A stretch of DNA of 42,138 nt from a virus, in the IMG/VR virus record IMGVR_UViG_3300035659_000041, positions 1 to 42,138 of that record; one strand, given 5' to 3'. Below, piece by piece: positions 7,739-16,984 of this stretch. The notes below the pieces were generated by a model. It was not told where the DNA came from. It made no database searches and saw only the letters and a program-made list of their open reading frames with translations. The stretch's first letter is position 1. Each line of letters starts with the position of its first letter. The position numbers and the translations under genes are program-made.

Positions 7739-9880
7739 CTAGAAGATGAGCTTGAAAGCCGACACGAAAGCTCCGACGTCCACCGCGACGTACGCCAAGG
7801 CGATTCCGCCCGTGTACCCGCTCGGACCACTGGGTGGCTTGTCGCCGCCCGCGCTCTCGACAAGGCTAGCCCACGTGCCCGCATCACCATCGGTCTCCGG
7901 GACGCTCAAGATGAAAAACCCGGCCTGAAGGCTGGCGATAAAGTCAAGAATCGAGATGAGGTACTGGATGAACTTCTCCAGCACATTGATCTTGCGGATG
8001 ATGAGGTCGATGAAGTTCTTGATCTCGTCGAGCATCCCCTTGAAGGCATCGAGGAGCGCCTGAATCTTCGCGATCAGTTCGTAGAGCATCTGACCGGACC
8101 AGGGGATGATATCGCGAAGGATGCTGATCTGAATCCAATCCGGCGGAACACCCCCAAGGGTGAAGCCCTTGATGAAGTTGATGACCGTTAAGATGTCAAC
8201 TCGAACATTGGGATCCGTAAAAGCCGCCGCGTATAAAAGAGCTGTGTCTTGGCTGACGGTCCCGTCCGATTGGATAAGCGTTAGCGCGAACACCATCTTC
8301 TCGATCGTCGAAGACGAGAGCTTGGTCGCGATTGTAGGGACCTCGGGAGGCGGCCCTTGCATGATCGCGCGAAACTGGTCTGCCGCCCCTGCTTCCAACA
8401 TGGCCCCCGCAACAATGCTTGCGAGCCGCGTTGCGTTGGACCGCACGAGGATACGTTGCCATGGCATTTCCTCGGGGACGCCCGTTGCCTCGTTCGGTGT
8501 GAGAGCCTTCGAGATTGATGTCCCAACGAAAGGGACCGCTTCGAAAGAGACCAGAGAGCCGGCGAACTTCTGTAGGGAGCCCCTCCCAACTTCCGATGCC
8601 GCAGTCGTATCATTCAACGGGAACCCGGATGGATCGAACTGACTTTCAGGGGCCGGCGGCAGGTGGAAGTTGAACGAGAAAGCAACCTGGAAGACTCGTT
8701 TCAGATTCTCAATGACGTCGAAAGTTCCGACATTGGGCATCCGCACACGGAAGAACGGTGTGGCCCGTCCCATGGTCACTTTCCCTGGCCACGCAACGAA
8801 CGGTGTCTTTTCCACGACACTCGTGTCGGGCTTCGTGAACTGGACACTTGTAGGACCGCTTCTCGTCAGGTCTCCGCTGAAGGCCCGAACACGGTACCAA
8901 TAAGTTCGGTCAGGAACGACATCATGATCGATGTACCGAAACGTCCCAAGTTGCCCTAGTAGGAACGTTCCGGTGTTACTACTTGTATCGATGACGATGT
9001 ACTTCTGAGACTTGATGAACGGGTCCCCGTATTCATCATTGAGACGGATTTTGCGCTGGATGACCTTCCCAGGCTGACCACGAACTTCATAGTTGGTATC
9101 CACCTCCGTCGTCAATCTCCCGCAGGCATCGTCATCGTTCAACTGAGAATCGGTGATCTCTTTTGTGGGGTTCACCTCGTTCTTCTCGATGAGGAAGTTG
9201 GGCGGGGAGAATTCGTCGGAGATGGCCCCCAGGAGGTCAGAGAACCCAGGGTCCCCAGCACGTGTACCTTGTGGAAGAGCCCACTCAACGACGAGGGACT
9301 TTGGCTTGCTCTGAAAGACACTCACGATCGAAAGGAGTGCATCCCCTTTGGCCCCGACGGGTAGGACCTTGAAATTGCTGGGCGGCGCGTACTGTGGGCT
9401 CAGGAATTCCTTGCCGAAGAATTTGAGGAGAATCTTGATGAGGTTGAGGAGCCCGATCACATCACTGGCGTCGGCGACGATGAGTACAAACCCACTCGTG
9501 GTAGCCCCCGCGATAGGCTGCGGGCGGTTCGGATCCTTGGTGTCGAAAAGGGACCCTCGAAAACGCGTTGTGTACGCATTAAAACCGCCGGCGTTCCGGA
9601 GGAATTTGGGATCGACAAAGGGATTCGGGATATCGAACAGCGCGTAAATGCCCGTTCGCTTGAGTGCCTCGAAGAGCGTCAGGATCAACTTGATCAGGGC
9701 CTCAACGAGCGCCTTGATGGGGTTACCGAAGTCGATGAGGAACGCCTTGATTGTCTCCAAAATGGCCTTCAGGATCTCCAGGAAGATGAGTAAGGTCTCA
9801 AGGATAGCCCGGACGCCTTCCAAGAGATCCTCACCAGGGATCTGGATCTTGAATGCTTGCCAATTGGGAGTCGCGGCCAT
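7739..9880 (-). CDS. Large tail protein with hydrophobic helices at both ends and an fn3-like centre, 713 aa
   Basis: The ATG at 9880 is preceded by AAGGGG. Residues about 18-75 are a run of strongly hydrophobic amphipathic helices (LLEGVRAILETLLIFLEILK and on). A similar block lies at about 600-665 (LLDAFKGMLDEIKNFIDLII and on). Between them, roughly 180-350, a fibronectin-III-like domain is recognisable, ending VPDRTYWYRVRAFSGDL, with an insertion in its middle. The C-terminus is Gly-rich. Hydrophobic helices flanking a beta domain are unusual for a baseplate subunit. They could pack into a helical bundle, line a channel or contact a membrane. I do not recognise the family. The flanking genes indicate a baseplate component. 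Confidence 0.55.
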   Translation of the reverse strand: MAATPNWQAFKIQIPGEDLLEGVRAILETLLIFLEILKAILETIKAFLIDFGNPIKALVEALIKLILTLFEALKRTGIYALFDIPNPFVDPKFLRNAGGFNAYTTRFRGSLFDTKDPNRPQPIAGATTSGFVLIVADASDVIGLLNLIKILLKFFGKEFLSPQYAPPSNFKVLPVGAKGDALLSIVSVFQSKPKSLVVEWALPQGTRAGDPGFSDLLGAISDEFSPPNFLIEKNEVNPTKEITDSQLNDDDACGRLTTEVDTNYEVRGQPGKVIQRKIRLNDEYGDPFIKSQKYIVIDTSSNTGTFLLGQLGTFRYIDHDVVPDRTYWYRVRAFSGDLTRSGPTSVQFTKPDTSVVEKTPFVAWPGKVTMGRATPFFRVRMPNVGTFDVIENLKRVFQVAFSFNFHLPPAPESQFDPSGFPLNDTTAASEVGRGSLQKFAGSLVSFEAVPFVGTSISKALTPNEATGVPEEMPWQRILVRSNATRLASIVAGAMLEAGAADQFRAIMQGPPPEVPTIATKLSSSTIEKMVFALTLIQSDGTVSQDTALLYAAAFTDPNVRVDILTVINFIKGFTLGGVPPDWIQISILRDIIPWSGQMLYELIAKIQALLDAFKGMLDEIKNFIDLIIRKINVLEKFIQYLISILDFIASLQAGFFILSVPETDGDAGTWASLVESAGGDKPPSGPSGYTGGIALAYVAVDVGAFVSAFKLIF

Positions 9881-9889
9881 GTTACCCCT

Positions 9890-10072
9890 TCAAGAGCCGT
9901 ACTGGAGTTTTTCGAGCTTACGGCGGAGGAGTTTGATCTCCGCTTCGGTTGCCGAGACCGTCAACCGAACGACCTCACGCATCTGAGTGTTGATGCCGAA
10001 CTCCGTCTTGTACTCCCACTTGGGGGCTTCGGGAGCGGGTGTCTCTTCCTTGGGCTTGGTTTCGTCCGACAT
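9890..10072 (-). CDS. Small charged coiled-coil protein, 60 aa
   Basis: The ATG at 10072 lies 2 nt after the stop of the 2101-aa gene, with AGGGG about 9 nt upstream, and the stop lies 9 nt before the next start. The N-terminus is disordered and acidic/proline-rich (MSDETKPKEETPAPEAPKW). The C-terminal half is one amphipathic helix (SATEAEIKLLRRKLEKLQYG) that could form a short coiled coil. It may be a linker or assembly factor for its large neighbours. The family is not recognised. Confidence 0.55.
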   Translation of the reverse strand: MSDETKPKEETPAPEAPKWEYKTEFGINTQMREVVRLTVSATEAEIKLLRRKLEKLQYGS

Positions 10073-10074
10073 GA

Positions 10075-13000
10075 TTACGACCCCTGTACGGTGAGGAGTT
10101 TGATGAGCTGGTTCAAGATATCTGCTTGCGCCTTGATTCGATCAGCCACGGCACGCTGCTCTTTCACGAGGTAGCCTGTCTCCTGGTTGATCCGGGCATC
10201 AATCCACGAATACCGCTTGTCATAAAGGCGATCCGAGCCGGTGAGTGCCTTCTGAATCTTGGCGATCGGACCCGTCCCTGGGTTGGTGAGGTAAGCCAAC
10301 CGCGTCTGAGCCTGCGTGGTTCGGGTATCGAGGTCCACGGTAAGAATGCCGCGAGCAAAGGACGCCGGGTCCGGTAGGGTTACCAAGAGCACGGGAACGG
10401 GTGTGTTGACGAGAGCCTGGAAGGCAAGCGTCTGCGTCGTGAACGTTTCGTTCGCCGCGAGGATGCTGAAGATGTCCTGGAAGGTCATGAGACCCGCCCC
10501 GAAGTAGCTCACGATCTGGTAGGTGATTCCGGCTCCGGCTACTGGGAATGGCGTCTGAACGGTGATCTGCGTTGGGGAGTCCACGCTCGCGATGGAGTAA
10601 ATCCCTGCGTTCGTTCCCGTCTGGATGTAGACGAGATGAGAAGTGTTCACCCCAGAGGTGATGTAGTTCGCGGTGATGTCCGTGAGCTGAGTGAGGACCG
10701 TAACCGACCCGTTCACACTCGACACGATGGTCGTGAAGATCGTGGCAAGGAAGGCGAGGAGGGCCGCCTGCTCAGAATTGGGGTTCGTGTTGATGGTTGC
10801 CAGCTCGGTCGCCACCGCTGAGGAGATCGCGGCAAGGATGGTCAGCGGACCACCGTATGTGTCGAGGGGATTGTCGATCCTGTACGTGCCACCGATGACG
10901 GGACTCGAAAAAGCGGAGTCTAGCGTGAGTTGGATATTCGAGACCACCGTAACGATTTGCCGGCGTTCCGCGATGTTAGGCCCGCTTGTCATCACAACAG
11001 TCCAGCCAATCTGCGCAGTCGTCGTGAAGAGGGCGAGGGCATCCGTGAGGGTTGTGCCCGCCAAAGTAGCGGTACCCGTCACAGTCGTTGAGCTGACAGC
11101 GATCGTGTAGCTGAACCCGGCATCCTGAACCACGAAAGGTGAGTCGACCGTGATCGTGTTGACGCCAACTACTGTGATGCGTCGGAACTCCGTGGCCCCA
11201 TTGAGCCCTGTCAGGATACGTACAAGGTCGTGGACTTGAGGGAGTGGAGCGGGGAAAGAGGGGTTTGCATCGGTGATAATGGTCGTGGTGACGTCGAGAG
11301 ACCCCGTCCCCAAGTAGGGGGCCGTTGTTGCGAGACGGATCGTACCCGTCACGGGCTGCTCCGCTGTGATCTCCACATTGAGGGGGCCGCCGCCTGCCGC
11401 CGTCAACTCCCCGTCAAACGTCGGGCCGACAATGGGGAGCGCTTGATCCCTATCATCATTCGTCGTCCCCCCGTAGAGAGCGGGGAACTTGTCGGGTGCG
11501 GTAGCGCTGATGTTCAACCCTGCCCCAAAGACTTGGAGGATGTCCCCGTTTTGGACTGGGAAGGTATCGAAGAAGGGGCCGAAGGGCCGTACCAACGGGG
11601 GAAGAATTGAGAGGATCCCGTTGTATGGGAAGCTTCTTTCTGAGAAGAGAAACTCACCCGTCGAGAGGTTGAAGTCCAAGTCGTGGCCGAAGCGGTACTG
11701 CATCATGTACGCGCCATTCGTGCCGGCGGCAGGAGGGTAGTCACCCTTCTCCAACGAGGTGTTCGCGTCGCTCGGGGAAAGGTAGATCGTCGACCCGGCC
11801 GGAAGGAAACCGGGATCAGGACCCGGTGTCGGGGAGTGCGCCCCCACGCTGATTGTCACTGTCGTCGCGGTGAAGCTGGAGACGGTGGCTGTATCCGAGT
11901 CGAGGACGAAGAAGCGTCCCTGGGGATCCTCGATGACGACACGCATCTGGTTGACGAACGAGGGACGCTGGAGGGCGTCGTTCGTGCCGTTGGCGTTGTC
12001 GACGGTGAAGGTGGTCGTACCGTAGGGGTAGTCGAACTGGATCTGAGCCCTGGGCGTCCGCTTGAAGGCGACAGTGGGGAGAGACGAGAGGTTGTTGAAT
12101 GTCGCCTTCGCGATGGCATCCCCATCCCCCGTACTACCCGAGACCATAGCCGGAGAGGTCGCGAAGAGGTCGCGGAGGTTCTTGAAGAACCGGCTGTACG
12201 GGCCTTGGAGGTAGATGGCTTGGGTCGTGCCCGAAGGGAGCGGGAAGGGGGAGACGACCAGCTTGTCGTCGATCTGATTGGTCACCGCCGCCGGGTTCGG
12301 ACGAACAGGGTTGGTGATGTTGCCGTCGAACAGGAACCGGCCGTTGTTACCACCCACGACACGCCCATCGAGCGCATGGAGGGCGTCTTCGAGGTAGTTG
12401 ACCGCATCGTTGAAGAACTTGAGGCTTCCGCGAGCAACGAGATCCTGGTTGGCGAGATGACCCTCAGGGAAGAAGACGGATTCCCGACCCTGTTGGAAGA
12501 GCTGAGGCGAAGACGAGTTCGACGTCTGCGGGCCGCTTGACGGAGAGCCCGCTTGAGCTGCCGCCTGGATCTCTTGGGCCACCTCCCCCTTGAAGTTGGT
12601 GAGAGTCTCAACCCGGTAGTAGAAGTTGTCCGGCGAGAAGACGTAGTAGTTGGCTTGGAGGATTTGGCCTTCCAAGCCATTCGCTGCCGTGGGGGCAATC
12701 GAGAATGTGTACGAAGCCCTGACACGAGGGCCCGCACCCACGATTCGATGACCCGTGTAGAAGATCGACACCTCTTCTTTGGGCCGCAAGGCTGGGGTGT
12801 ACTTGACGGCTCCCGCGTCGTCGATCTGGTAGTCCGTAGGGGCCAAGAGCAGGATACCCGCCTCACCCTCTGCCCGTCGGAACAGCGAATAGGGTTGGGT
12901 GAGAACAGGCGCCTTGCTCGTCAAGGCCGTCGTCGTCCCTTCCTCGAAGATAGGACGAACCGTGTACTGGAGGATTTGGGGCCCGTGCATGTATTGGCGA

Positions 13001-16000
13001 AGTGCGTTCGCCGCAAGGGTCACCTCAGTCTTACCCGTGTCCGCATGGAATTGGGCCCCCGTTACCTGAATGAAGTCAGAGAACGAGGAGATCCCATCCG
13101 TGAAGTAGACCGTCACCCCAGAGCGGTACGAAGACGTCCGGTCTCCGAAGACGAAAATCTTGTTCATCCCCCTCGCAACGGGGTCGTATGCCTGTAACTC
13201 GGGAGTGAAATAGGCCGGGAAGAAGAGAAAGCTCGTGAGCCGCGTCGGTCCTGACGAGACGAAAATCTTGGGATCCGAGTACGAATTCTGGAACGTCTGC
13301 GCCCCAAAGAGCGTGACGGTTGTGATATCGGCCCCCACATCGTACGAAGATGCACCGATGAGATAGACCTCCTCCTGCTCGATCCGCATGAGAAAACCGG
13401 CCGGGAAGTTGGAGGTCTGGTCCCCATGGACGACGAAGAAGTTCTCGCCCTCGGTGATGTTGACGAGAGCTGTCAGCATCGGGGGTTGAAGAATCGTTGT
13501 CGTCTTCTCTCCGCCAAGAGCTTCGAAGACGAAGTAGTCCACGAGAACGCGCTCGCTCGGCCCGATGATCGCCCCGTGTGGGAGAACGTTGGTGATCTGA
13601 GCGTCAGGAAGGAACGTTACCGTGGAAGCAGCGAGATCCACGTTGCATTGGACCCCGGTTTGCTGCGGTCGCCCTCCTCTGAACACAGCCGGAGGCGGGT
13701 TGCCCGCGACCGTACGGCCCGTTGGGTTGAAGCTAACTGTATTTGTAGGTGTCGGGTGCGGTTGGCTCTGCTCTTTGCGGACGAGGAACGTTGCCCTCTC
13801 TTGTACGAGGGGCCCGGCTGGCGTTGGGGGTGTCGTCACCGGAGGAGCCGGTGTGTAGGTGACGAGAACCTCCTCGAACGAGAGCATTCGGTCCGTGAAC
13901 TGAATGAGGCCGAGATGTGGGGAGAGCTTGTAGTCGATTCGAGGCGTGAGCTTGCGGATCCAGTAGATTTGGAGCGCAGGAACGATGTCTGCGTTGCTGA
14001 AGTTGAGGTTGCCGGTGACTTGGCTTACCTCGACAATGCCGGACAGAAGGGTGACGGGGTTGGTGAACGAGCTGTCGTTCGGGACCGGGTTCACCGACGT
14101 AGATAGCGTATTCAACCCAAAGCGAAACCGGGAAGTCCCAATCGAGGAGATCGGGATGCGGAGGCGGCGCGTGATCGAGTACGTCGCTGCCGTGAGGAAC
14201 GCGAACGGGAGGTTCGAGGCGACCGTCAGCTTGTTCTGCTCAACGAACGTGACCGTTCGAGTCGTACCCGTGTCGGGACCCGAGTTGAGGAGGATCGTGT
14301 CGCCAACCTGGACGCCTGACGTGATGAAGTTGGTCAGCGGATCTGAGAGTGTGAGGAAGTCCGGGAAAGTCGCGTTCTGGGTGGCGACAATGACTGTGGC
14401 GTTCTGGATGACGCCGATCCCACGGATGCGTTCGAGCATCGTACTCGGGTCGATGAGCACCACCTCTTGGAAGAAGCGATCCGCTAGGATCTCTTTGCCT
14501 CTCTCGATGGTGTACGCGGCGTTAGTGACCGATACCGGCGCTGGAGGGCCCGTCAGGCTCGGGGTCTGCGCCACAACGTCCGTTGTGAGCTGCGTCGGAG
14601 AAACGACCGCTGCGACCGTATAGACGCCCTTGGCAGCCGAGCTGGAGATGACGATGAAGTCCCCCGGCTGAACTCCGGCGGCCACGAAGCCCCCCGCCGC
14701 ATCTGTGAAGGTCAGGCCAGAGAACGAGGCGGTGGCCCCGGTGGCGATGGTGAGGCCTTGGGTTGTCGTGAAGGTGGCGAGCCCAGGGGTGGGATCAAGG
14801 AGAACGTCTGTCCCGATAGTGAGAGGGTTGTAGATCCCCGTGCCGGTCCCCGTCTCCAGCTCTAGGACGACATTCCCAGGGAGGACGAGGGGGTCAGGGA
14901 GTGCCACCGTCCCCGATGACTGGAGGAGGGGGATGAGAGTTTGGTTCTTCCGCTGAGCGTAGTGGAACGTTCGAGCGTCGAAGTCGATGAAGTAGCCCAG
15001 GCCCGGTGGGGGTCCAGGCACATCGAGGCGATTGAGCGTGCCCGTGAAACTGCCCGTCCCTTGGACGACGCTCACTGTAAGCGGGTAGGCCAGGGCATCG
15101 ATGGGAACCGAGGGTAGGAAGACCTGAGGTGAACCGATGATAGGGCTCGCCCACACGGCGTTCTGGACTGCGTAGATCGTCGTGACGTCTTTGGTCGTGC
15201 TGCTGGCGTCGAGGTTGACCGGCGTTCGGAAGAGCCTGATAGAGACGCCGTGATCGATCACGAGATCGCCAAAGACCACCTCGACAGGTGAGCCTGTGTA
15301 GATGGCCCGATCCGAAACGGAGAACTGAACCGCCCCCGTACCAGGGTTCACCTGGACCTCGTTCGCCTTACCGACCGCATCGAAGGTTGTGGTCCGCACA
15401 ACCTGGGCGAACTGCACGTAGGGAACGTGCGATGGAAGGTCGAAGATGATGTCCCCACCATCGGGAGGGAGTCCCACGATGGGCGTAGGGGCGTCGATCA
15501 GCCCGATGCTCTGCCGAGGTAGTTGAAGAGCAATCGCGAAGAGGGTGCCGTCGTAGTAGATCGGGAACCCGAGGTGGGCCGCAATGTCTGCGGAGTGGAA
15601 CTTGAGCCGGCCCGTGTTGAGGGCCCACTCGACCGTCCCGGCTGCCGGGTCAGGGGAGAACCCCGCCTCGTTCGGCCTCTCAATGGGTGTGAGGTAGAGG
15701 CTGAATCCGATGCGGATGAGAGGGAATTGACCTGTCCCCGGAATGGGGTTGAGGAGAAGGACCGGGGCGTTGATGAGCCCGATGTCCCCGGTGGATTTGT
15801 CGTAGTCGAAGTACGCTTGCTGCTGGTACCGGAGCACCTGGCCGTCGTACGCCACCAGGTCTGAGGGGTTCCAGTTGAGGTTCCCTGTCGCTAGCGACAA
15901 CTCCGTCGTGCCCGCCGGAGGTGCTCCGAAAGCCCCATCGTTGAGCACAAGAACGACTGTTTGAGTGGTGCCGCTCCCAACGGTCCCGATAGAAAGCCGG

Positions 16001-16380
16001 AAGGGGGCGTCTGCAAGGGCTTGCAGAGGAGCTGGGACAGCCTTCAGACGTTGGGTGTTCGAGTTGGGGCCGATAGGGCCCGCTGTGACGATGGTGCCGC
16101 CTGGAAGGGGCTTGAAGCGGCCGTCCCGGCTGGCGTAGTCGAAGCGACGTACCACTTCGTTTTTGGTGTACCCAAACTTTGCATTTCGGAGCAAGCCCCC
16201 TGCTCCTTCGTTGGTGACGAGGGTGAGGTAATCAGCACGAGGATTGGCTTCGGTGTTGGGGTACGCGATCCCGAACGCGACGGGGTCGGAGATGAAATTG
16301 GCCGGAGAACTCGTGAAAGGCGAGTTTGACTGCCCCACACGCGGGGGCTCCAACACGTAGCCGCGAATGCTGAATCCCAT
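10075..16380 (-). CDS. Giant modular beta-rich baseplate/tail protein, 2101 aa
   Basis: This is the longest gene in the window and is almost entirely beta-prone. Residues 1-130 form an N-terminal part starting MGFSIRGYVLEPPRVGQ. Several modules with a GxLxFxxxDI pattern follow, for example TGNLNWNPSDLVAYDG near 165, TGRLKFHSADIAAHLG near 256 and TGNLNFSNADIVPALQ near 790. A different module of about 65 residues occurs five times (near 553, 672, 1698, 1770 and 1893). The middle (about 1290-1420) contains a mixed helical region with LKFFNDAVNYLEDALHALDG. The C-terminus is a helix (YLVKEQRAVADRIKAQADIL). No enzyme motif is seen. Size and position after the spike suggest a baseplate arm, tail fibre or wedge scaffold; which of these is unknown. 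Confidence 0.6.
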   Translation of the reverse strand: MGFSIRGYVLEPPRVGQSNSPFTSSPANFISDPVAFGIAYPNTEANPRADYLTLVTNEGAGGLLRNAKFGYTKNEVVRRFDYASRDGRFKPLPGGTIVTAGPIGPNSNTQRLKAVPAPLQALADAPFRLSIGTVGSGTTQTVVLVLNDGAFGAPPAGTTELSLATGNLNWNPSDLVAYDGQVLRYQQQAYFDYDKSTGDIGLINAPVLLLNPIPGTGQFPLIRIGFSLYLTPIERPNEAGFSPDPAAGTVEWALNTGRLKFHSADIAAHLGFPIYYDGTLFAIALQLPRQSIGLIDAPTPIVGLPPDGGDIIFDLPSHVPYVQFAQVVRTTTFDAVGKANEVQVNPGTGAVQFSVSDRAIYTGSPVEVVFGDLVIDHGVSIRLFRTPVNLDASSTTKDVTTIYAVQNAVWASPIIGSPQVFLPSVPIDALAYPLTVSVVQGTGSFTGTLNRLDVPGPPPGLGYFIDFDARTFHYAQRKNQTLIPLLQSSGTVALPDPLVLPGNVVLELETGTGTGIYNPLTIGTDVLLDPTPGLATFTTTQGLTIATGATASFSGLTFTDAAGGFVAAGVQPGDFIVISSSAAKGVYTVAAVVSPTQLTTDVVAQTPSLTGPPAPVSVTNAAYTIERGKEILADRFFQEVVLIDPSTMLERIRGIGVIQNATVIVATQNATFPDFLTLSDPLTNFITSGVQVGDTILLNSGPDTGTTRTVTFVEQNKLTVASNLPFAFLTAATYSITRRLRIPISSIGTSRFRFGLNTLSTSVNPVPNDSSFTNPVTLLSGIVEVSQVTGNLNFSNADIVPALQIYWIRKLTPRIDYKLSPHLGLIQFTDRMLSFEEVLVTYTPAPPVTTPPTPAGPLVQERATFLVRKEQSQPHPTPTNTVSFNPTGRTVAGNPPPAVFRGGRPQQTGVQCNVDLAASTVTFLPDAQITNVLPHGAIIGPSERVLVDYFVFEALGGEKTTTILQPPMLTALVNITEGENFFVVHGDQTSNFPAGFLMRIEQEEVYLIGASSYDVGADITTVTLFGAQTFQNSYSDPKIFVSSGPTRLTSFLFFPAYFTPELQAYDPVARGMNKIFVFGDRTSSYRSGVTVYFTDGISSFSDFIQVTGAQFHADTGKTEVTLAANALRQYMHGPQILQYTVRPIFEEGTTTALTSKAPVLTQPYSLFRRAEGEAGILLLAPTDYQIDDAGAVKYTPALRPKEEVSIFYTGHRIVGAGPRVRASYTFSIAPTAANGLEGQILQANYYVFSPDNFYYRVETLTNFKGEVAQEIQAAAQAGSPSSGPQTSNSSSPQLFQQGRESVFFPEGHLANQDLVARGSLKFFNDAVNYLEDALHALDGRVVGGNNGRFLFDGNITNPVRPNPAAVTNQIDDKLVVSPFPLPSGTTQAIYLQGPYSRFFKNLRDLFATSPAMVSGSTGDGDAIAKATFNNLSSLPTVAFKRTPRAQIQFDYPYGTTTFTVDNANGTNDALQRPSFVNQMRVVIEDPQGRFFVLDSDTATVSSFTATTVTISVGAHSPTPGPDPGFLPAGSTIYLSPSDANTSLEKGDYPPAAGTNGAYMMQYRFGHDLDFNLSTGEFLFSERSFPYNGILSILPPLVRPFGPFFDTFPVQNGDILQVFGAGLNISATAPDKFPALYGGTTNDDRDQALPIVGPTFDGELTAAGGGPLNVEITAEQPVTGTIRLATTAPYLGTGSLDVTTTIITDANPSFPAPLPQVHDLVRILTGLNGATEFRRITVVGVNTITVDSPFVVQDAGFSYTIAVSSTTVTGTATLAGTTLTDALALFTTTAQIGWTVVMTSGPNIAERRQIVTVVSNIQLTLDSAFSSPVIGGTYRIDNPLDTYGGPLTILAAISSAVATELATINTNPNSEQAALLAFLATIFTTIVSSVNGSVTVLTQLTDITANYITSGVNTSHLVYIQTGTNAGIYSIASVDSPTQITVQTPFPVAGAGITYQIVSYFGAGLMTFQDIFSILAANETFTTQTLAFQALVNTPVPVLLVTLPDPASFARGILTVDLDTRTTQAQTRLAYLTNPGTGPIAKIQKALTGSDRLYDKRYSWIDARINQETGYLVKEQRAVADRIKAQADILNQLIKLLTVQGS
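10501..10704 (-). repeat. Copy 5 of the ~65-aa module in the 2101-aa protein
   Basis: Residues about 1893-1960. Key segments are YITSGVNTSHLVYIQTG, then NAGIYSIASVDSPTQITV and ITYQIV. They follow the consensus FxxxGVxxGDxVxIxSGxNxG, Ixx, VxSxTQLTV, xxTYxI shared by the five copies. Confidence 0.6.
10870..11073 (-). repeat. Copy 4 of the ~65-aa module in the 2101-aa protein
   Basis: Residues about 1770-1837, immediately after copy 3. It has LTDALALFTTTAQIGWTVVM, then SGPNIAERRQIVTVVSNIQL and GGTYRID. Confidence 0.6.
11092..11289 (-). repeat. Copy 3 of the ~65-aa module in the 2101-aa protein
   Basis: Residues about 1698-1763. It has HDLVRILTGLNGATEFRRIT, then VVGVNTITVDSPFVVQDAG and FSYTIAV. 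It is in tandem with copy 4, which suggests local duplication. Confidence 0.55.
14161..14367 (-). repeat. Copy 2 of the ~65-aa module in the 2101-aa protein
   Basis: Residues about 672-740. It has LTNFITSGVQVGDTILLNSG, then TTRTVTFVEQNKLTVASNLP and AATYSITRR. Confidence 0.6.
14497..14724 (-). repeat. Copy 1 of the ~65-aa module in the 2101-aa protein
   Basis: Residues about 553-628. It has GGFVAAGVQPGDFIVISSSA, then KGVYTVAAVVSPTQLTTDVV and AAYTIERG. It is closest to copies 2 and 5 in the GVQxGD and SPTQ segments. Confidence 0.6.
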
Positions 16381-16395
16381 CCGATCAATCCAATC

Positions 16396-16971
16396 TCATA
16401 TGACGAACCCGAAACCGACCCCAGCTCCGCCGGCCGGAGAAGCGGACCCGACAATAGGTATAGGCATAACGAAACTCTGAAAAACGATGTCGAGCCCGAT
16501 GCCGATCGCTGAAGCAAGCTTAATCGAGCCGTCGTTAACCATCTGTACAGTGGCGAATCCTGCGATCATCGCAGGAACAGCCGAGCTACCTACGACACGC
16601 ATGAGCCCGGTCCCAAGCCCGATGCCCGGATGAACGACTTGCACGATAGCGAGAGCAGCGAGTCCGGCGGCAATCCCGTTGGCTACACCAAGCGCATTCA
16701 GCGGTGCCATTGGCCCGAGAATGCCCATCGAGGCGTAACCCACGAGGATCGACGAGTACAGCAGTGGAGGCGGCACGATGAGGGGTGCGGTCGTGTTCCC
16801 AGCCCCAAGGGAACCTGTATCGATCGAGGTGACCTTCGCGAACGTGCCGAAAAAGGTGCACACACCCGTCGCGATACCGAGCGCGAGTTTGGGCATCCCG
16901 GTCCCAATTTGAAGCGTCGAGATGAGGTTGACCGCGATAAGCGGCGTAAGAGCTGAAGGATTGAGGGGCAT
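16396..16971 (-). CDS. Hydrophobic Gly/Ala-rich tail protein after the spike, 191 aa
   Basis: The protein has almost no charged residues over its whole length. Stretches such as IPLIAVNLIS-type strands, PPPLLYSSILVGYASMGILG, LGVANGIAAGLAALAIVQVV and a closing GGAGVGFGFVI dominate. Hydrophobic stretches are interrupted by Pro and Gly, so it does not look like a simple multi-pass membrane protein with basic loops. It starts 13 nt after the spike gene. PAAR-like tip proteins and other spike partners often lie here, but the usual metal-binding His/Cys set of PAAR proteins is not evident. It could be a spike-tip, hub-plug or membrane-interacting factor. The coding call is firm; the function is unknown. 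Confidence 0.5.
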   Translation of the reverse strand: MPLNPSALTPLIAVNLISTLQIGTGMPKLALGIATGVCTFFGTFAKVTSIDTGSLGAGNTTAPLIVPPPLLYSSILVGYASMGILGPMAPLNALGVANGIAAGLAALAIVQVVHPGIGLGTGLMRVVGSSAVPAMIAGFATVQMVNDGSIKLASAIGIGLDIVFQSFVMPIPIVGSASPAGGAGVGFGFVI

Positions 16972-16984
16972 CAGGCGTGCGAAG

